A DNA stretch of 28,366 nt, taken from a virus. Made by a program: the position numbers and the translations under genes. The stretch is from the IMG/VR virus record IMGVR_UViG_3300030450_000633, positions 1-28,366 of that record; one strand, written 5' to 3'. This document shows, one piece after another, positions 9,152-16,446 of this stretch. Under the pieces are notes generated by a model, which saw only the letters and a program-made list of their open reading frames with translations, was not told the origin of the DNA and did not search any database. The number at the start of each line of letters is the position of its first letter. The first letter of the stretch is position 1.

Positions 9152-9154
9152 AAT

Positions 9155-9829
9155 ATGTTAAAACTAGGATTAAGTTTAAGTCTATCTTCAATAAGACCGC
9201 AAGGGGTTTGGTCGCCTGATGATGAGTCTAGTTTAGAAGCGTGGTATCAAAACGCTGTTGGGATCACTTTAAATGGTTCTGATGTTAGTCAATGGGCGGA
9301 TAGTTCTACTAATAGCTACGATATGGTACAAGCAACTGCTACTGAGCAACCTGCTTATTCCGCAGGAGTTTTGACTTTTGATAGTGGTGATGACAATAAT
9401 CTTCAAACAACAGGGCAAATCAGTTTGTCAGGAGCATTTACCATAGGAATTAAAATGCACCCATCTTCTTTCAGTAATGTAGTTATAGCAGACAATACAA
9501 GCTCCAATGAATTTATTAAAATTACAAACTCTAGCACAATCCGACTAAAAATTGATACAGGTGCTTCTGATTTTAGTTTAGATAGTGGCACATTTGGCGA
9601 CGACTATATAGTGTTCACAAGAAATGGATCAAATCTTATAACTTTGTATAGAAATGGAGTGGCTCAGGCTGACACAGAAACAAAAGCAGGAACTGTAGAT
9701 ATTGATTGTATCGGTGTAAGAAAAACAGACTTGAATGCGTATGCAGGAACAATAGAAGAAATACAAATATACAGTTCAACAAGCACAGCTTTAACAGCTA
9801 ATGTAAACGATAGACTATCAGGTATATAA
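9155..9829 (+). CDS. LamG/concanavalin A-like lectin domain virion protein
   Basis: A 224-aa protein whose body is one LamG-like beta-sandwich. It shows the typical opening DESSLEAWYQNAVGITL...VSQWADSS, a middle strand SGAFTIGIKMHPSSFSN, the pair IVFTRNGSNLITLYRNGV and the closing GTIEEIQIYSS. These folds bind glycans and are found on phage heads and tails. The first ~17 residues (MLKLGLSLSLSSIRPQG) are somewhat hydrophobic but not a convincing signal peptide. It lies between head genes and the portal, so display on the capsid, perhaps for weak attachment to surface polysaccharide, is the most likely role. Confidence 0.6.
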   Translation: MLKLGLSLSLSSIRPQGVWSPDDESSLEAWYQNAVGITLNGSDVSQWADSSTNSYDMVQATATEQPAYSAGVLTFDSGDDNNLQTTGQISLSGAFTIGIKMHPSSFSNVVIADNTSSNEFIKITNSSTIRLKIDTGASDFSLDSGTFGDDYIVFTRNGSNLITLYRNGVAQADTETKAGTVDIDCIGVRKTDLNAYAGTIEEIQIYSSTSTALTANVNDRLSGI

Positions 9830-9839
9830 AAACAAAATT

Positions 9840-11858
9840 ATGAAAGACAATATCATTAACATTAATTTAGAAACTAGCACAGCTCCTGTTGTAACGGAAG
9901 TAAGGGGGAAGGATTATATTGAATACGGTGATGCAAATGGAGAATGGAGAAATTTATATCCACAATTCTTAATTGATTTATATTACTCTAGTTCTATAAC
10001 AGCAGCTATTGTTAATTCTACTTCAGAAATGATTGCAGGTGAAGCTCTTATTATAGAAGATGAAGATGATAGGGATCTAGAAGCGACTGTTAAGCTACAA
10101 AACTTTATGAATAGAGCAAATGGGAATGAAAGTTTGCACGAAGTAATTAAGAAACTAGCTTTTGACTTTAAACTTCAAGGGGGGTTCGCTTTAAATATTG
10201 TATGGTCTAAAGACAGAACACAAATAGCTGAAATCTACCATATAGATGTTTCTAAGCTAAGATGCGCTAGACCTGATGAAATAGGAAGAATGCCTGGATA
10301 TTATATATCAGCAGATTGGACAAACACTAGGCAAAACAAACCTTACTATGTACCTGCCTTTAATGCTAATGATAGAACATCTGCAAATCAAATAATGTAT
10401 TCAGGTCTTTATTCCCCTGATATGAACTCCTACTACACACCTGATTGGGCTTCTTGTACAAATTGGGGGTTGATAGATGCTAGAATATCTGAGTATCATC
10501 TTAATGCTATATCTAGTGGCTTTAGTGGATCTTTTATGGTTAATTTTTCTAATGGTGTGCCTACTAGAGAAGAACGACACCAAATTGAGCAAAGTTTAAC
10601 TGATAAGTTCACAGGTCAGAATAATGCAGGAAAGTTCATTCTTACTTTCTCAGATGATAAAACAAGAACACCAGAAGTTCAAGCAATAACACCTTCTGAC
10701 TTAGATAAACAGTATTTAGCACTTCAAGAGTTGCTTACTAGTAACATTTTAAGTGGGCATAGAGTAACTTCTAAGACGCTTATGGGTATTGATTCAGCTA
10801 ACGGATTTTCAAGTAATACAGACGAAATAATAAATGCTGCTAATTTTTACTTAAACACCGTAATAAAGCCATTTCAAGATCAGATAGTTAAACAGCTTAG
10901 AAAGATATTCCAAATTAACAATATGGATATGCCTGTAAATTTTGTACAGCTTAAACCAATAACAGTTCAATTTGATTCTAAGACTATAAGAGAAGTTATG
11001 ACAACTGATGAGATCCGAGAGGAACTTGGACTTGAACCGTTAGGAGAAGAAGAAACTGTTGAACAAGAAGTTAAGTTTAGTAAATTAGGTATGATTGATG
11101 GAAAGCCTGTTTTTAGCACCATAGAGGAGGCTGAAGCGCATTCTAATACTTTAGGGTGTACGGGGTACCACGAACACGAATATGAAGGCAGAACGGCTTA
11201 TATGGCTTGTGAAGGTCATACTGAAGCAACAGAGCTTTCTAAATTCATAGAAGAATATGGTGAGGATATTCCTGAAAATTGGGAAATGATAGATGATGAG
11301 GTAGTTGATGGAGAGCATCAGGATTTTAACTTTGAAGCAGAACTTAATAAAGTGGCTAGTGAAAAATTTGATTTTGTTTCAACAGGTAGAGCAAATCCAA
11401 ATGTTAGAAGTGAACAAGACGGCTTAAATAAAGCAGGAGATGAATTTTTTAAAGTTCGTTATGTATATACAAGAAATAACTCTTTAAAAAATAAAAGTGG
11501 AACAAGAAGAGATTTTTGCAAGTTAATGATGTCTGCTAATAAGATTTACAGAAAAGAGGATATTTTAAGAATGGGAAAAATACCTGTAAATGCAGGATTT
11601 GGTCCTCGTGGAGCAGCAACTTATTCAATTTGGCTCTACAAAGGAGGCGGAGCATGTGAGCATTATTGGAAGCGTAGAATATATCTAGCGAAAAATGGTG
11701 CAGAAGATGAAAAATTTGTAGTTTATCCTGATAATGTTACAAGTGACAAAATTATTACAGCTACAAAAGCAAGAAGTGAAGGCTTTACAATTAAAAGGAA
11801 TGACAGCTTAGTTGCTAGAGCACCTAAGACAATGGTTAATCAAGGATTTTTAGAATAA
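9840..11858 (+). CDS. Portal protein with two extra C-terminal modules
   Basis: A 672-aa protein. Residues 1 to about 405 are portal-like: early charged/Tyr-rich region (EWRNLYPQFLIDLYYSS), an alpha/beta core with LAFDFKLQGGFALNIVW, the helical stem region (TPSDLDKQYLALQELLTS) and a crown segment with EIREELGLEPLG. Residues about 415-465 form a Cys/His cluster (C440, H444, H446, C457, H460) that could bind a metal. Residues about 535-672 (SGTRRDFCKLMMSANKIY, FGPRGAATYSIWLYKGGG) look like a separate domain also found near capsid genes in Bacteroidota phages. The portal forms the DNA-entry ring; the roles of the added modules are unknown. Portal genes usually sit next to the terminase, but here they are 12 kb apart. 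Confidence 0.75.
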   Translation: MKDNIININLETSTAPVVTEVRGKDYIEYGDANGEWRNLYPQFLIDLYYSSSITAAIVNSTSEMIAGEALIIEDEDDRDLEATVKLQNFMNRANGNESLHEVIKKLAFDFKLQGGFALNIVWSKDRTQIAEIYHIDVSKLRCARPDEIGRMPGYYISADWTNTRQNKPYYVPAFNANDRTSANQIMYSGLYSPDMNSYYTPDWASCTNWGLIDARISEYHLNAISSGFSGSFMVNFSNGVPTREERHQIEQSLTDKFTGQNNAGKFILTFSDDKTRTPEVQAITPSDLDKQYLALQELLTSNILSGHRVTSKTLMGIDSANGFSSNTDEIINAANFYLNTVIKPFQDQIVKQLRKIFQINNMDMPVNFVQLKPITVQFDSKTIREVMTTDEIREELGLEPLGEEETVEQEVKFSKLGMIDGKPVFSTIEEAEAHSNTLGCTGYHEHEYEGRTAYMACEGHTEATELSKFIEEYGEDIPENWEMIDDEVVDGEHQDFNFEAELNKVASEKFDFVSTGRANPNVRSEQDGLNKAGDEFFKVRYVYTRNNSLKNKSGTRRDFCKLMMSANKIYRKEDILRMGKIPVNAGFGPRGAATYSIWLYKGGGACEHYWKRRIYLAKNGAEDEKFVVYPDNVTSDKIITATKARSEGFTIKRNDSLVARAPKTMVNQGFLE

Positions 11859-11864
11859 AAGACT

Positions 11865-12425
11865 ATGGCATATGTATTATTTATATCAGAAAGCAAGTTA
11901 AAGGATTCTACAGCAGTTAATCTAAATGTAGATGTTGACATATTACTTCCGTTTGTTCGTGAAGCACAAAAGCTGTATGTTGAAACAGCACTTGGAACGG
12001 ATTTAACACAAAAACTAAAAGATGAAATTATTGCAGGAACTTTGGCAGGAGCTTACAAGACTTTAGTTGATGATTACATTGGGGATATGCTCCCAGGCTA
12101 TAGCCTTTATCACGCTTTACCATTTTTAAGATTTAAAGTTGAAAACGGTAACATTTACTCTAAAACATCAGAAACAGGAAACTCTTTAACAACAGAAGAA
12201 GCACAGCATCTTAGAGAGGAAGTTTTAAATACAGCTAGTTATTATCGTGAAAGAATGATTGATTACATTAGAAACAATACAAGTAGCTTTCCTGAATTTT
12301 CTACAAATTCTGGTGCAGATGTCAGTCCATCTAGTGACAACTACTATGCAGGAATGAACCTTGACACCCCACCACAAGGTACTAAATTAACATTGAGAAA
12401 TTTTTTAACTCCTGATTTAACTTAA
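11865..12425 (+). CDS. Head-tail connector-like protein (DUF6712-type)
   Basis: A 186-aa protein directly after the portal gene. Its mainly helical N-terminal 140 residues (LLPFVREAQKLYVETALG, LVDDYIGDMLPGYSLYHAL, AQHLREEVLNTASYYRERM) resemble head-completion adaptors of Bacteroidota phages that bind the portal ring. The last ~40 residues are polar and low-complexity. It is the last virion gene before the lysis region, and its stop shares one base with the next ATG. The role is inferred from helical pattern and position; the DUF6712 match is from memory. Confidence 0.5.
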   Translation: MAYVLFISESKLKDSTAVNLNVDVDILLPFVREAQKLYVETALGTDLTQKLKDEIIAGTLAGAYKTLVDDYIGDMLPGYSLYHALPFLRFKVENGNIYSKTSETGNSLTTEEAQHLREEVLNTASYYRERMIDYIRNNTSSFPEFSTNSGADVSPSSDNYYAGMNLDTPPQGTKLTLRNFLTPDLT

Positions 12426-12547
12426 TGAAGAAACATTATAAACCAAAACAAATAAACATTACCAAGCTAAAATCCTACTTGGATAAAAAGCCTAAATTAA
12501 ATAAAGATGACAGATCTAAAAGACACGCTACAAGTAGGAATAGCTAA
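12425..12547 (+). CDS. Small basic peptide, unknown
   Basis: An unrecognised 40-aa frame starting with an ATG that overlaps the connector gene's stop (TAATG) and ending after the start of the holin-like gene. It is Lys-rich (KKPKLNKDDRSKRH) with no membrane segment. Overlapping gene joints on both sides favour a real, translationally coupled gene. No function can be assigned. Confidence 0.45.
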   Translation: MKKHYKPKQINITKLKSYLDKKPKLNKDDRSKRHATSRNS

Positions 12548-12659
12548 CGGAAGCGCAATCGGAGTTTCATTAGTAGAAGCCAACGAGCTGTTAACTTTCG
12601 TTTCTCTGGTTTTAGCAATATGTTTTACTATTTATAAATTCGTTAAATTTAAAAAGTGA
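12507..12659 (+). CDS. Holin-like small membrane protein
   Basis: A 50-aa protein: a polar N-terminal ~25 residues (MTDLKDTLQVGIANGSAIGV), one predicted membrane segment (LLTFVSLVLAICFTIY) and a basic tail (KFVKFKK). Size and layout match small single-span holins, and it lies just before a putative peptidoglycan-active protein and a second holin-like gene. It overlaps the preceding small gene by 41 bases in another frame. Holins form lesions in the inner membrane to release or activate lysis enzymes; here that is inferred from topology and context. Confidence 0.6.
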   Translation: MTDLKDTLQVGIANGSAIGVSLVEANELLTFVSLVLAICFTIYKFVKFKK

Positions 12660-12784
12660 AGAAACGAAAACTAAATAGCACAAATCCTAAGTATAACAAA
12701 ACACAAGAAAGTGAAGTTAAAATGCGTAAAGAATTTGTTAAAGAGGTTAAAGGGTGTAAAATCTATAAAACCTACTATCTCTAA
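12656..12784 (+). CDS. Possible small basic protein with GTG start
   Basis: A 42-aa frame opening with GTG inside the holin-like stop (GTGA). It is Lys-rich (VKKRKLNSTNPKYNK) and overlaps the N-terminal part of the DUF5675-like gene in another frame for 74 bases. The end-to-start coupling is its only support; the overlap and lack of motifs argue against it. One or other N terminus here may not be translated. Confidence 0.25.
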   Translation: MKKRKLNSTNPKYNKTQESEVKMRKEFVKEVKGCKIYKTYYL

Positions 12785-13193
12785 ATCCAATATCAATCTA
12801 TTAATTTTAAGGGAAACTTTTACTGATAATTCTACTATTGGTGAATTATTTTTAAATGGGGAAAAAATGTGCGACACTTTAGAGTTACCTTATAGAGATA
12901 ACCTAAAAAGCATTTCTTGTATTCCAATAGGGGAATATAAGGTTAGACTAAGATACGCAAGAGAAAGTGCAACAAGAGATTATTTGCACCTATTAGTACA
13001 AGAAGTAAAAGACCGTTCCTATATATTATTTCATAGGGGCAATTCAGCTAAAGATACAAGAGGATGTATCCTAGTAGGACTAGGAACTCAACAAGACTTT
13101 GTTAGTAATTCAACTTTAGCTTTGGAATTATTACTTAAAGAAATAATAAATTTGGGTGGCACAAATATTAATTTAATAATCAAAAATAAATAA
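12711..13193 (+). CDS. DUF5675-like protein, probable lysis/peptidoglycan-active protein
   Basis: A 160-aa frame; the conserved domain begins at about residue 28 (INLLILRETFTDNSTIGEL). The signature is YILFHRGNSAKDTRGCILVG around 104-123, with H108, G110, N111, D115 and C119, reminiscent of the His/Cys arrangement of L,D-transpeptidase-type folds. No ATG precedes the domain, so translation must start at GTG 12711 or a later TTG. Being between two holin-like genes, it is the best endolysin candidate in the genome; no classical lysozyme, amidase or peptidase is visible. The enzymatic activity of DUF5675 is not established to my knowledge. Confidence 0.6.
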   Translation: MKLKCVKNLLKRLKGVKSIKPTISKSNINLLILRETFTDNSTIGELFLNGEKMCDTLELPYRDNLKSISCIPIGEYKVRLRYARESATRDYLHLLVQEVKDRSYILFHRGNSAKDTRGCILVGLGTQQDFVSNSTLALELLLKEIINLGGTNINLIIKNK

Positions 13194-13196
13194 CTT

Positions 13197-13385
13197 ATGA
13201 AAAATTACATTATTACCAAACTACTTACATCAAAGAAGGTTTGGCTAGGTATCAGTTCTATTATAATTCCAATGATTGCAACAGCATTAGGAGTAGATGA
13301 GAATGCTGTATCAAAAATTTGGTGGAGTTTAATCGCTATGCTCGGTGGACAATCTTTAGCTGATTTTGGAAAGTCCAAAAAATAA
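13197..13385 (+). CDS. Second holin-like membrane protein
   Basis: A 62-aa protein with two hydrophobic stretches (VWLGISSIIIPMIATALG at about 16-33 and IWWSLIAMLGGQSLADFG at about 41-58) and basic ends (TSKK, KSKK). This topology is typical of short two-span phage holins. It starts three bases after the DUF5675-like gene and overlaps the upstream part of the phosphoesterase frame. It may form the lesion together with, or act against, the single-span protein at 12507; the sequence does not say which. Confidence 0.6.
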   Translation: MKNYIITKLLTSKKVWLGISSIIIPMIATALGVDENAVSKIWWSLIAMLGGQSLADFGKSKK

Positions 13386-14094
13386 TAGATACAGATTAAA
13401 GCCACACGAGATTGTGGCATTAGAAAAAATGCGAGAAACCGAAGCTAGGAATATCCTAGTTATCGGTGACTTGCACGAACCATTTTGCCTAGATGGTTAT
13501 CTAGATTTTTGCATAGAGCAATACGAAACTTATAACTGTAATCAAGTTATCTTTATAGGCGATATTTTAGACAACCACGCCTTTAGTTACCACGAGCCTG
13601 ATCCTGATGGAATGTCAGCAGGTAATGAATTATTAGAAAGCATAAAGAAAATACAAAACTGGTATGAAGCATTTCCTAATGCTGATGTTTGTATAGGCAA
13701 CCACGATAGAATGTGTTCAAGAAAACGATTTACGGCAGGAATACCTTCGGCTTGGATCAAGTCATACAACGAAGTGTTAGGAACACCTAATTGGAATTGG
13801 GTTGAATCAATAGTATATGATGATGTTCTTTATGAACACGGAGAAGGTGGCCAAGCACAAGCCAAAGCAAAAAACAATTTAATGTCTAGCGTTTGTGGTC
13901 ATACTCATACTGAAGCATATTGTAAATGGTTTGTAGGTAAACGCTTTAAAGTCTTTGGTATGCAGGTAGGTTGTGGAGTTGATGCTACTACTTATGCTGC
14001 TGCATACGCTAAAAACTTCAAGAAACAAGCCATAGGCTGCTCCGTAGTGCTTAAAAATGGCACATTACCAATCAATCTTTTAATGCCTTTATAA
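13366..14094 (+). CDS. Calcineurin-like metallophosphoesterase
   Basis: A phosphoesterase with all canonical metal motifs: GDLH (residues 34-37), GDILDNH (65-71), GNHD (111-114), a His in YEHGEGG (H158) and GHTH (178-181). It probably uses two metal ions to hydrolyse a phosphodiester; the substrate is unknown. The longest form starts at TTG 13366, inside the preceding holin-like gene; the first in-frame ATG is 13429, five residues before the beta strand leading to GDLH. The NRYRLKPHE segment lost with the later start looks like genuine protein sequence, so I prefer a start upstream of it. The gene lies at the end of the lysis region, an unusual place for a nuclease-like enzyme. Confidence 0.8.
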   Translation: MESPKNNRYRLKPHEIVALEKMRETEARNILVIGDLHEPFCLDGYLDFCIEQYETYNCNQVIFIGDILDNHAFSYHEPDPDGMSAGNELLESIKKIQNWYEAFPNADVCIGNHDRMCSRKRFTAGIPSAWIKSYNEVLGTPNWNWVESIVYDDVLYEHGEGGQAQAKAKNNLMSSVCGHTHTEAYCKWFVGKRFKVFGMQVGCGVDATTYAAAYAKNFKKQAIGCSVVLKNGTLPINLLMPL

Positions 14095-14171
14095 TGAAAG
14101 AAGATGTCAGTTGGCAACTATTTGCAACTTATCTATTCATAATTCTAATAATTCTACTGATTAGTTTATAA
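14094..14171 (+). CDS. Tiny single-span membrane peptide
   Basis: A 25-aa frame, MKEDVSWQLFATYLFIILII followed by LLISL, starting with an ATG that shares a base with the phosphoesterase stop (TAATG). A short charged N terminus followed by a continuous hydrophobic stretch is what a membrane-inserted peptide looks like. It is the last frame before the AT-rich control region. Its coupling to the upstream stop and its composition support it, but at 25 codons chance cannot be excluded. Confidence 0.4.
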   Translation: MKEDVSWQLFATYLFIILIILLISL

Positions 14172-14310
14172 CAATCCTATCCACTAAAAACATTTTAACA
14201 CCTATATTGTTAATAACTTTATTCAAAAAAGTGTTAATAATTGCCTTATTTAAGGAATTGTTGTTATTTTTACATTATAACTAAAACGAAATTAATTAAA
14301 TAAATCTAAA
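14172..14310 (+). promoter_or_regulatory. AT-rich control region before the early genes
   Basis: A 139-base gap with no gene. It holds a candidate promoter (TTG at 14241-14243, then after 21 bases TATTTTTA at 14265-14272, similar to the Bacteroidota TTTG/TAnnTTTG pattern). It also holds two copies of TGTTAATAA (14208-14216 and 14232-14240, 24 bases apart), and TCCTATCCACTAA (14175-14187), which recurs with one change at 15635-15647. It separates lysis genes from early genes, so control of early transcription is the likely role. Confidence 0.5.
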
Positions 14311-14562
14311 ATGTTATCAAATTTTAAAATGAAAGAAGCTACAAACAAAGATGAAGCTATTATATCTATATTAGATGTAATAAACGAAAATCCTGTATGG
14401 CTTAACAAAATCACAGATGGACTTTATTTATTATTAAAAAATATAGAAAAAGATCATCAGCAATTTTTACTAGAAAAGTCTGTTGATGAACAAGTAATAG
14501 ACTTATTTGTTAAGATCAAAACTGAATACTATAATTTTAAAGATAATACAGTATGGAGTTAA
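14311..14562 (+). CDS. Early gene, unknown
   Basis: An 83-aa, Lys/Glu-rich, largely helical-looking protein (EAIISILDVINENPVWLNKI, LDLFVKIKTEYYNF-like end) with no cysteine motif, membrane segment or recognised family. It is the first gene after the AT-rich control region and overlaps the next gene by 10 bases. Position suggests early expression, where small host-takeover proteins are common; nothing in the sequence defines a function. Confidence 0.55.
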   Translation: MLSNFKMKEATNKDEAIISILDVINENPVWLNKITDGLYLLLKNIEKDHQQFLLEKSVDEQVIDLFVKIKTEYYNFKDNTVWS

Positions 14563-14939
14563 AAGAAAAAATTGAACAAGAAAGATTAGCTTTGGAGTAT
14601 ATGGAGAATCAGCTATTTTGTGAATCTTTTTACTTTTATAATAATGGAGTATATAAAACAATTTCCAATCTATCTAAAGATGGCTGGTTTTCTGACTTAA
14701 AAAAAGTTGAGCCAAGCATTAGAATCTTTGGAACTAAAGAACAGATTGAAGAAGCTCTTGACACTTATATTAAGATGACAGGACTTAATCTTGATGAATC
14801 TTACGACTATGAAGTAGAAGAAGAAGGTTCTTTTTTTTATAATGAAAAAGAAAATATAAGAATTGCAAGAAATTTAAAGATGTATAAAGAATTATACGAT
14901 AAACAGAATAATAATAAAGCATTAATTACAACGATATGA
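14553..14939 (+). CDS. Early gene, unknown
   Basis: A 128-aa acidic protein with a helical N terminus (MELKEKIEQERLALEYMENQ), an aromatic middle (ESFYFYNNGVYKTISNL), and an acidic segment (DESYDYEVEEEGSFFYN). No family, membrane segment or metal site is recognised. It overlaps the genes on both sides (10 and 4 bases), so it is part of one translationally coupled early unit. Confidence 0.5.
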   Translation: MELKEKIEQERLALEYMENQLFCESFYFYNNGVYKTISNLSKDGWFSDLKKVEPSIRIFGTKEQIEEALDTYIKMTGLNLDESYDYEVEEEGSFFYNEKENIRIARNLKMYKELYDKQNNNKALITTI

Positions 14940-15127
14940 CAAAAAAAGAATTAGCAGAAATAATCAAAGAAGAACTTATTGGAGAGGAAGTATGGAATAA
15001 CAATATGAATATGAATGATGATGAAATAAATAACTTATCATTTGATATAGCAGTAAAAATACTAGAAAAATATATTAACTTAAATAATAATTATGAAAAC
15101 AGATTTAATACACAAAGCTATGAATAA
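14936..15127 (+). CDS. Small early protein, unknown
   Basis: A 63-aa acidic, Asn-rich protein that starts inside the preceding stop (ATGA). The N terminus MTKKELAEIIKEELIGEEVW is probably helical, followed by NMNMNDDEINNLSFDIAVKI. It overlaps the following gene by 35 bases if that uses its first ATG. No recognised family. Confidence 0.45.
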   Translation: MTKKELAEIIKEELIGEEVWNNNMNMNDDEINNLSFDIAVKILEKYINLNNNYENRFNTQSYE

Positions 15128-15296
15128 TATCAATACTTTCCAATGTTGTGAAGGAGAGTTGTATTTAAGGGGAACAGATGAATTTGGAAATGACTTCCAA
15201 GTTTGTTTTGATGCATACGACTTCTTGAATTGGATAGACAAAGATCAGGTAGAATATATAAAAGAGCAATTAATCAAACACATAAAAACAAAATGA
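15093..15296 (+). CDS. Small early protein, unknown
   Basis: A 67-aa protein with CEGELYLRGTDEFGNDFQVC in the middle, a compact beta-like segment flanked by Cys, followed by FDAYDFLNWID and a C-terminal helix. I have a general impression of similar small proteins in other phages but no function. ATG 15120, seven bases before the previous stop at 15127, would remove nine residues and most of the overlap, and is an equally good start. Confidence 0.5.
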   Translation: MKTDLIHKAMNNINTFQCCEGELYLRGTDEFGNDFQVCFDAYDFLNWIDKDQVEYIKEQLIKHIKTK

Positions 15297-15592
15297 AACA
15301 AACAATAGATTTTCATCAGTTCAGTAGTTGGTTTCAACAGTACAGACCACATAAATTTAGCAGAGTAGGATTACAAGGTTTATTTGATTACCTTGAAGAA
15401 TATGAGAACGACACAGGAGAAAGCATAGAATTTGATGGAATAGCTTTATGCTGTGACTATACAGAATATTTAGATCTTGACGACTTTCATCTAAATTATG
15501 ATAAAGAGGATTATCCTGATCTTGATGAAATAAGAGATCACACACAAGTGATAGAATTAGGAAATAAAAGTTTCATAATTCAGAATTTTTAA
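15293..15592 (+). CDS. Conserved phage protein, unknown
   Basis: A 99-aa protein from ATG 15293, which shares the ATGA joint with the previous stop; the frame is open farther upstream, but the start at the joint gives the natural N terminus MKQTIDFHQFSSWF. The segment SRVGLQGLFDYLEEYENDTG, followed by EFDGIALCCDYTEY, matches a small acidic protein family seen in many unrelated phages (pattern: LxxYLxxxExxTGExIExDxIALCCxxTEY). Its function is unknown to me. It is the last gene before the 70-base gap that precedes the recombination genes. Confidence 0.65.
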   Translation: MKQTIDFHQFSSWFQQYRPHKFSRVGLQGLFDYLEEYENDTGESIEFDGIALCCDYTEYLDLDDFHLNYDKEDYPDLDEIRDHTQVIELGNKSFIIQNF

Positions 15593-15662
15593 AATAAATT
15601 TATTATTTTTAACACAATTATAAACAGGCAAAAGTCCTAGCCACTAATATAGGCGAACTAAA
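15593..15662 (+). promoter_or_regulatory. AT-rich gap with candidate promoter before the recombination/replication genes
   Basis: A 70-base gap holding TTTATTATTTTTAA (15599-15612), which resembles both the other AT-rich promoter-like sites and the 14265 box: TATTTTTA, then ACA, then TTATAA at 15618-15623, as at 14275-14280. TCCTAGCCACTAA (15635-15647) is 12/13 identical to the copy at 14175-14187. Likely a second early promoter with a shared binding site. Confidence 0.4.
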
Positions 15663-16061
15663 ATGAACACAGAAAAGATTAAGGAAAAGTATCTTCATTA
15701 CGGATTAGAAAAGGAAGATATTTTTAAGCACCAACACTATCTAATCATTACAAGGTCAGGGATTGACAAGATCCAAGCAATAGAAAACATTACTATTGAC
15801 TATGAGGTTATAAATTGCGAAAGAGATTTTTGTGTAGTAAAAGCAAATGCATTAAAAGGTGAAACATCAATACAAACATTTGGATCTGCTTTAAAGGGTG
15901 GATTTAAGGACGGCAACTGCAACACTTGGTATGTAATGGAAATGGCAGAGAAACGAGCAATGAGTAGGGCAGTTCTCAAATTAACAGGTTTTTATGAACT
16001 TGGAGTATTTGGGGAAGATGAATCAGAAGATTTTAAAAAGAGTAATAATCAAAATAAATAA
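15663..16061 (+). CDS. Putative single-strand annealing/recombination protein
   Basis: A 132-aa protein without membrane segments. Residues about 73-118 read FGSALKGGFKDGNCNTWY then VMEMAEKRAMSRAVLKLTGF; the latter resembles the A-E-x-R-A-x-x-R-A helix of ERF/Rad52/DUF1071-like annealing proteins. It sits six bases upstream of an SSB-like protein, the usual pairing for phage annealing systems. It is short for a complete annealase, so it may be a minimal member or a partner protein. The functional call is inference from motif and context. Confidence 0.4.
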   Translation: MNTEKIKEKYLHYGLEKEDIFKHQHYLIITRSGIDKIQAIENITIDYEVINCERDFCVVKANALKGETSIQTFGSALKGGFKDGNCNTWYVMEMAEKRAMSRAVLKLTGFYELGVFGEDESEDFKKSNNQNK

Positions 16062-16066
16062 AAAAA

Positions 16067-16444
16067 ATGGAAGTAAAAGGAAAACTAATTAAGAAGTTAC
16101 AAGCAGAATCAGGAACAAGTAAAGCAGGGAATGCTTGGGAAAACCAAACCTGTCTAGTAGAAACAGATGCTAAATTCAACAATATAGTGGCTGTTAAGTG
16201 TATAGGAGATAAGGTAAAGCAAATGAACAAACTTAATGAAGGCGATATGGTTACTATTAGCGTAAATGTTTATTCAAGAGAATACAATGGGAAATACTAT
16301 AACCAAATAGATGGCTGGTGGTTTGTTAATCAAAATGACAGTTCAGAATTTGCTAAGGAAGTAGAAAATGAGATAAAAGGTAGAAAAGAAATGGATATGC
16401 AAGACCATTTTGTTACTACTAATGATAACGATATGCCATTTTAA
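16067..16444 (+). CDS. Single-stranded DNA-binding-like protein (DUF3127-type OB fold)
   Basis: A 125-aa protein with the features of the Bacteroidota DUF3127 family: an N-terminal strand MEVKGKLIKKLQAESGTS, KAGNAWENQTCLVETD, a central GDKVKQMNKLNEGDMVTISV, and YSREYNGKYYNQIDGWWF. This is an OB-fold-like barrel. The C terminus ends NDNDMPF, an acidic tail closing in M-P-F that closely mimics the D-D-x-I-P-F tip bacterial SSB uses to recruit partners. It probably coats ssDNA during replication and recombination with the upstream protein. Confidence 0.7.
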   Translation: MEVKGKLIKKLQAESGTSKAGNAWENQTCLVETDAKFNNIVAVKCIGDKVKQMNKLNEGDMVTISVNVYSREYNGKYYNQIDGWWFVNQNDSSEFAKEVENEIKGRKEMDMQDHFVTTNDNDMPF

Positions 16445-16446
16445 TT

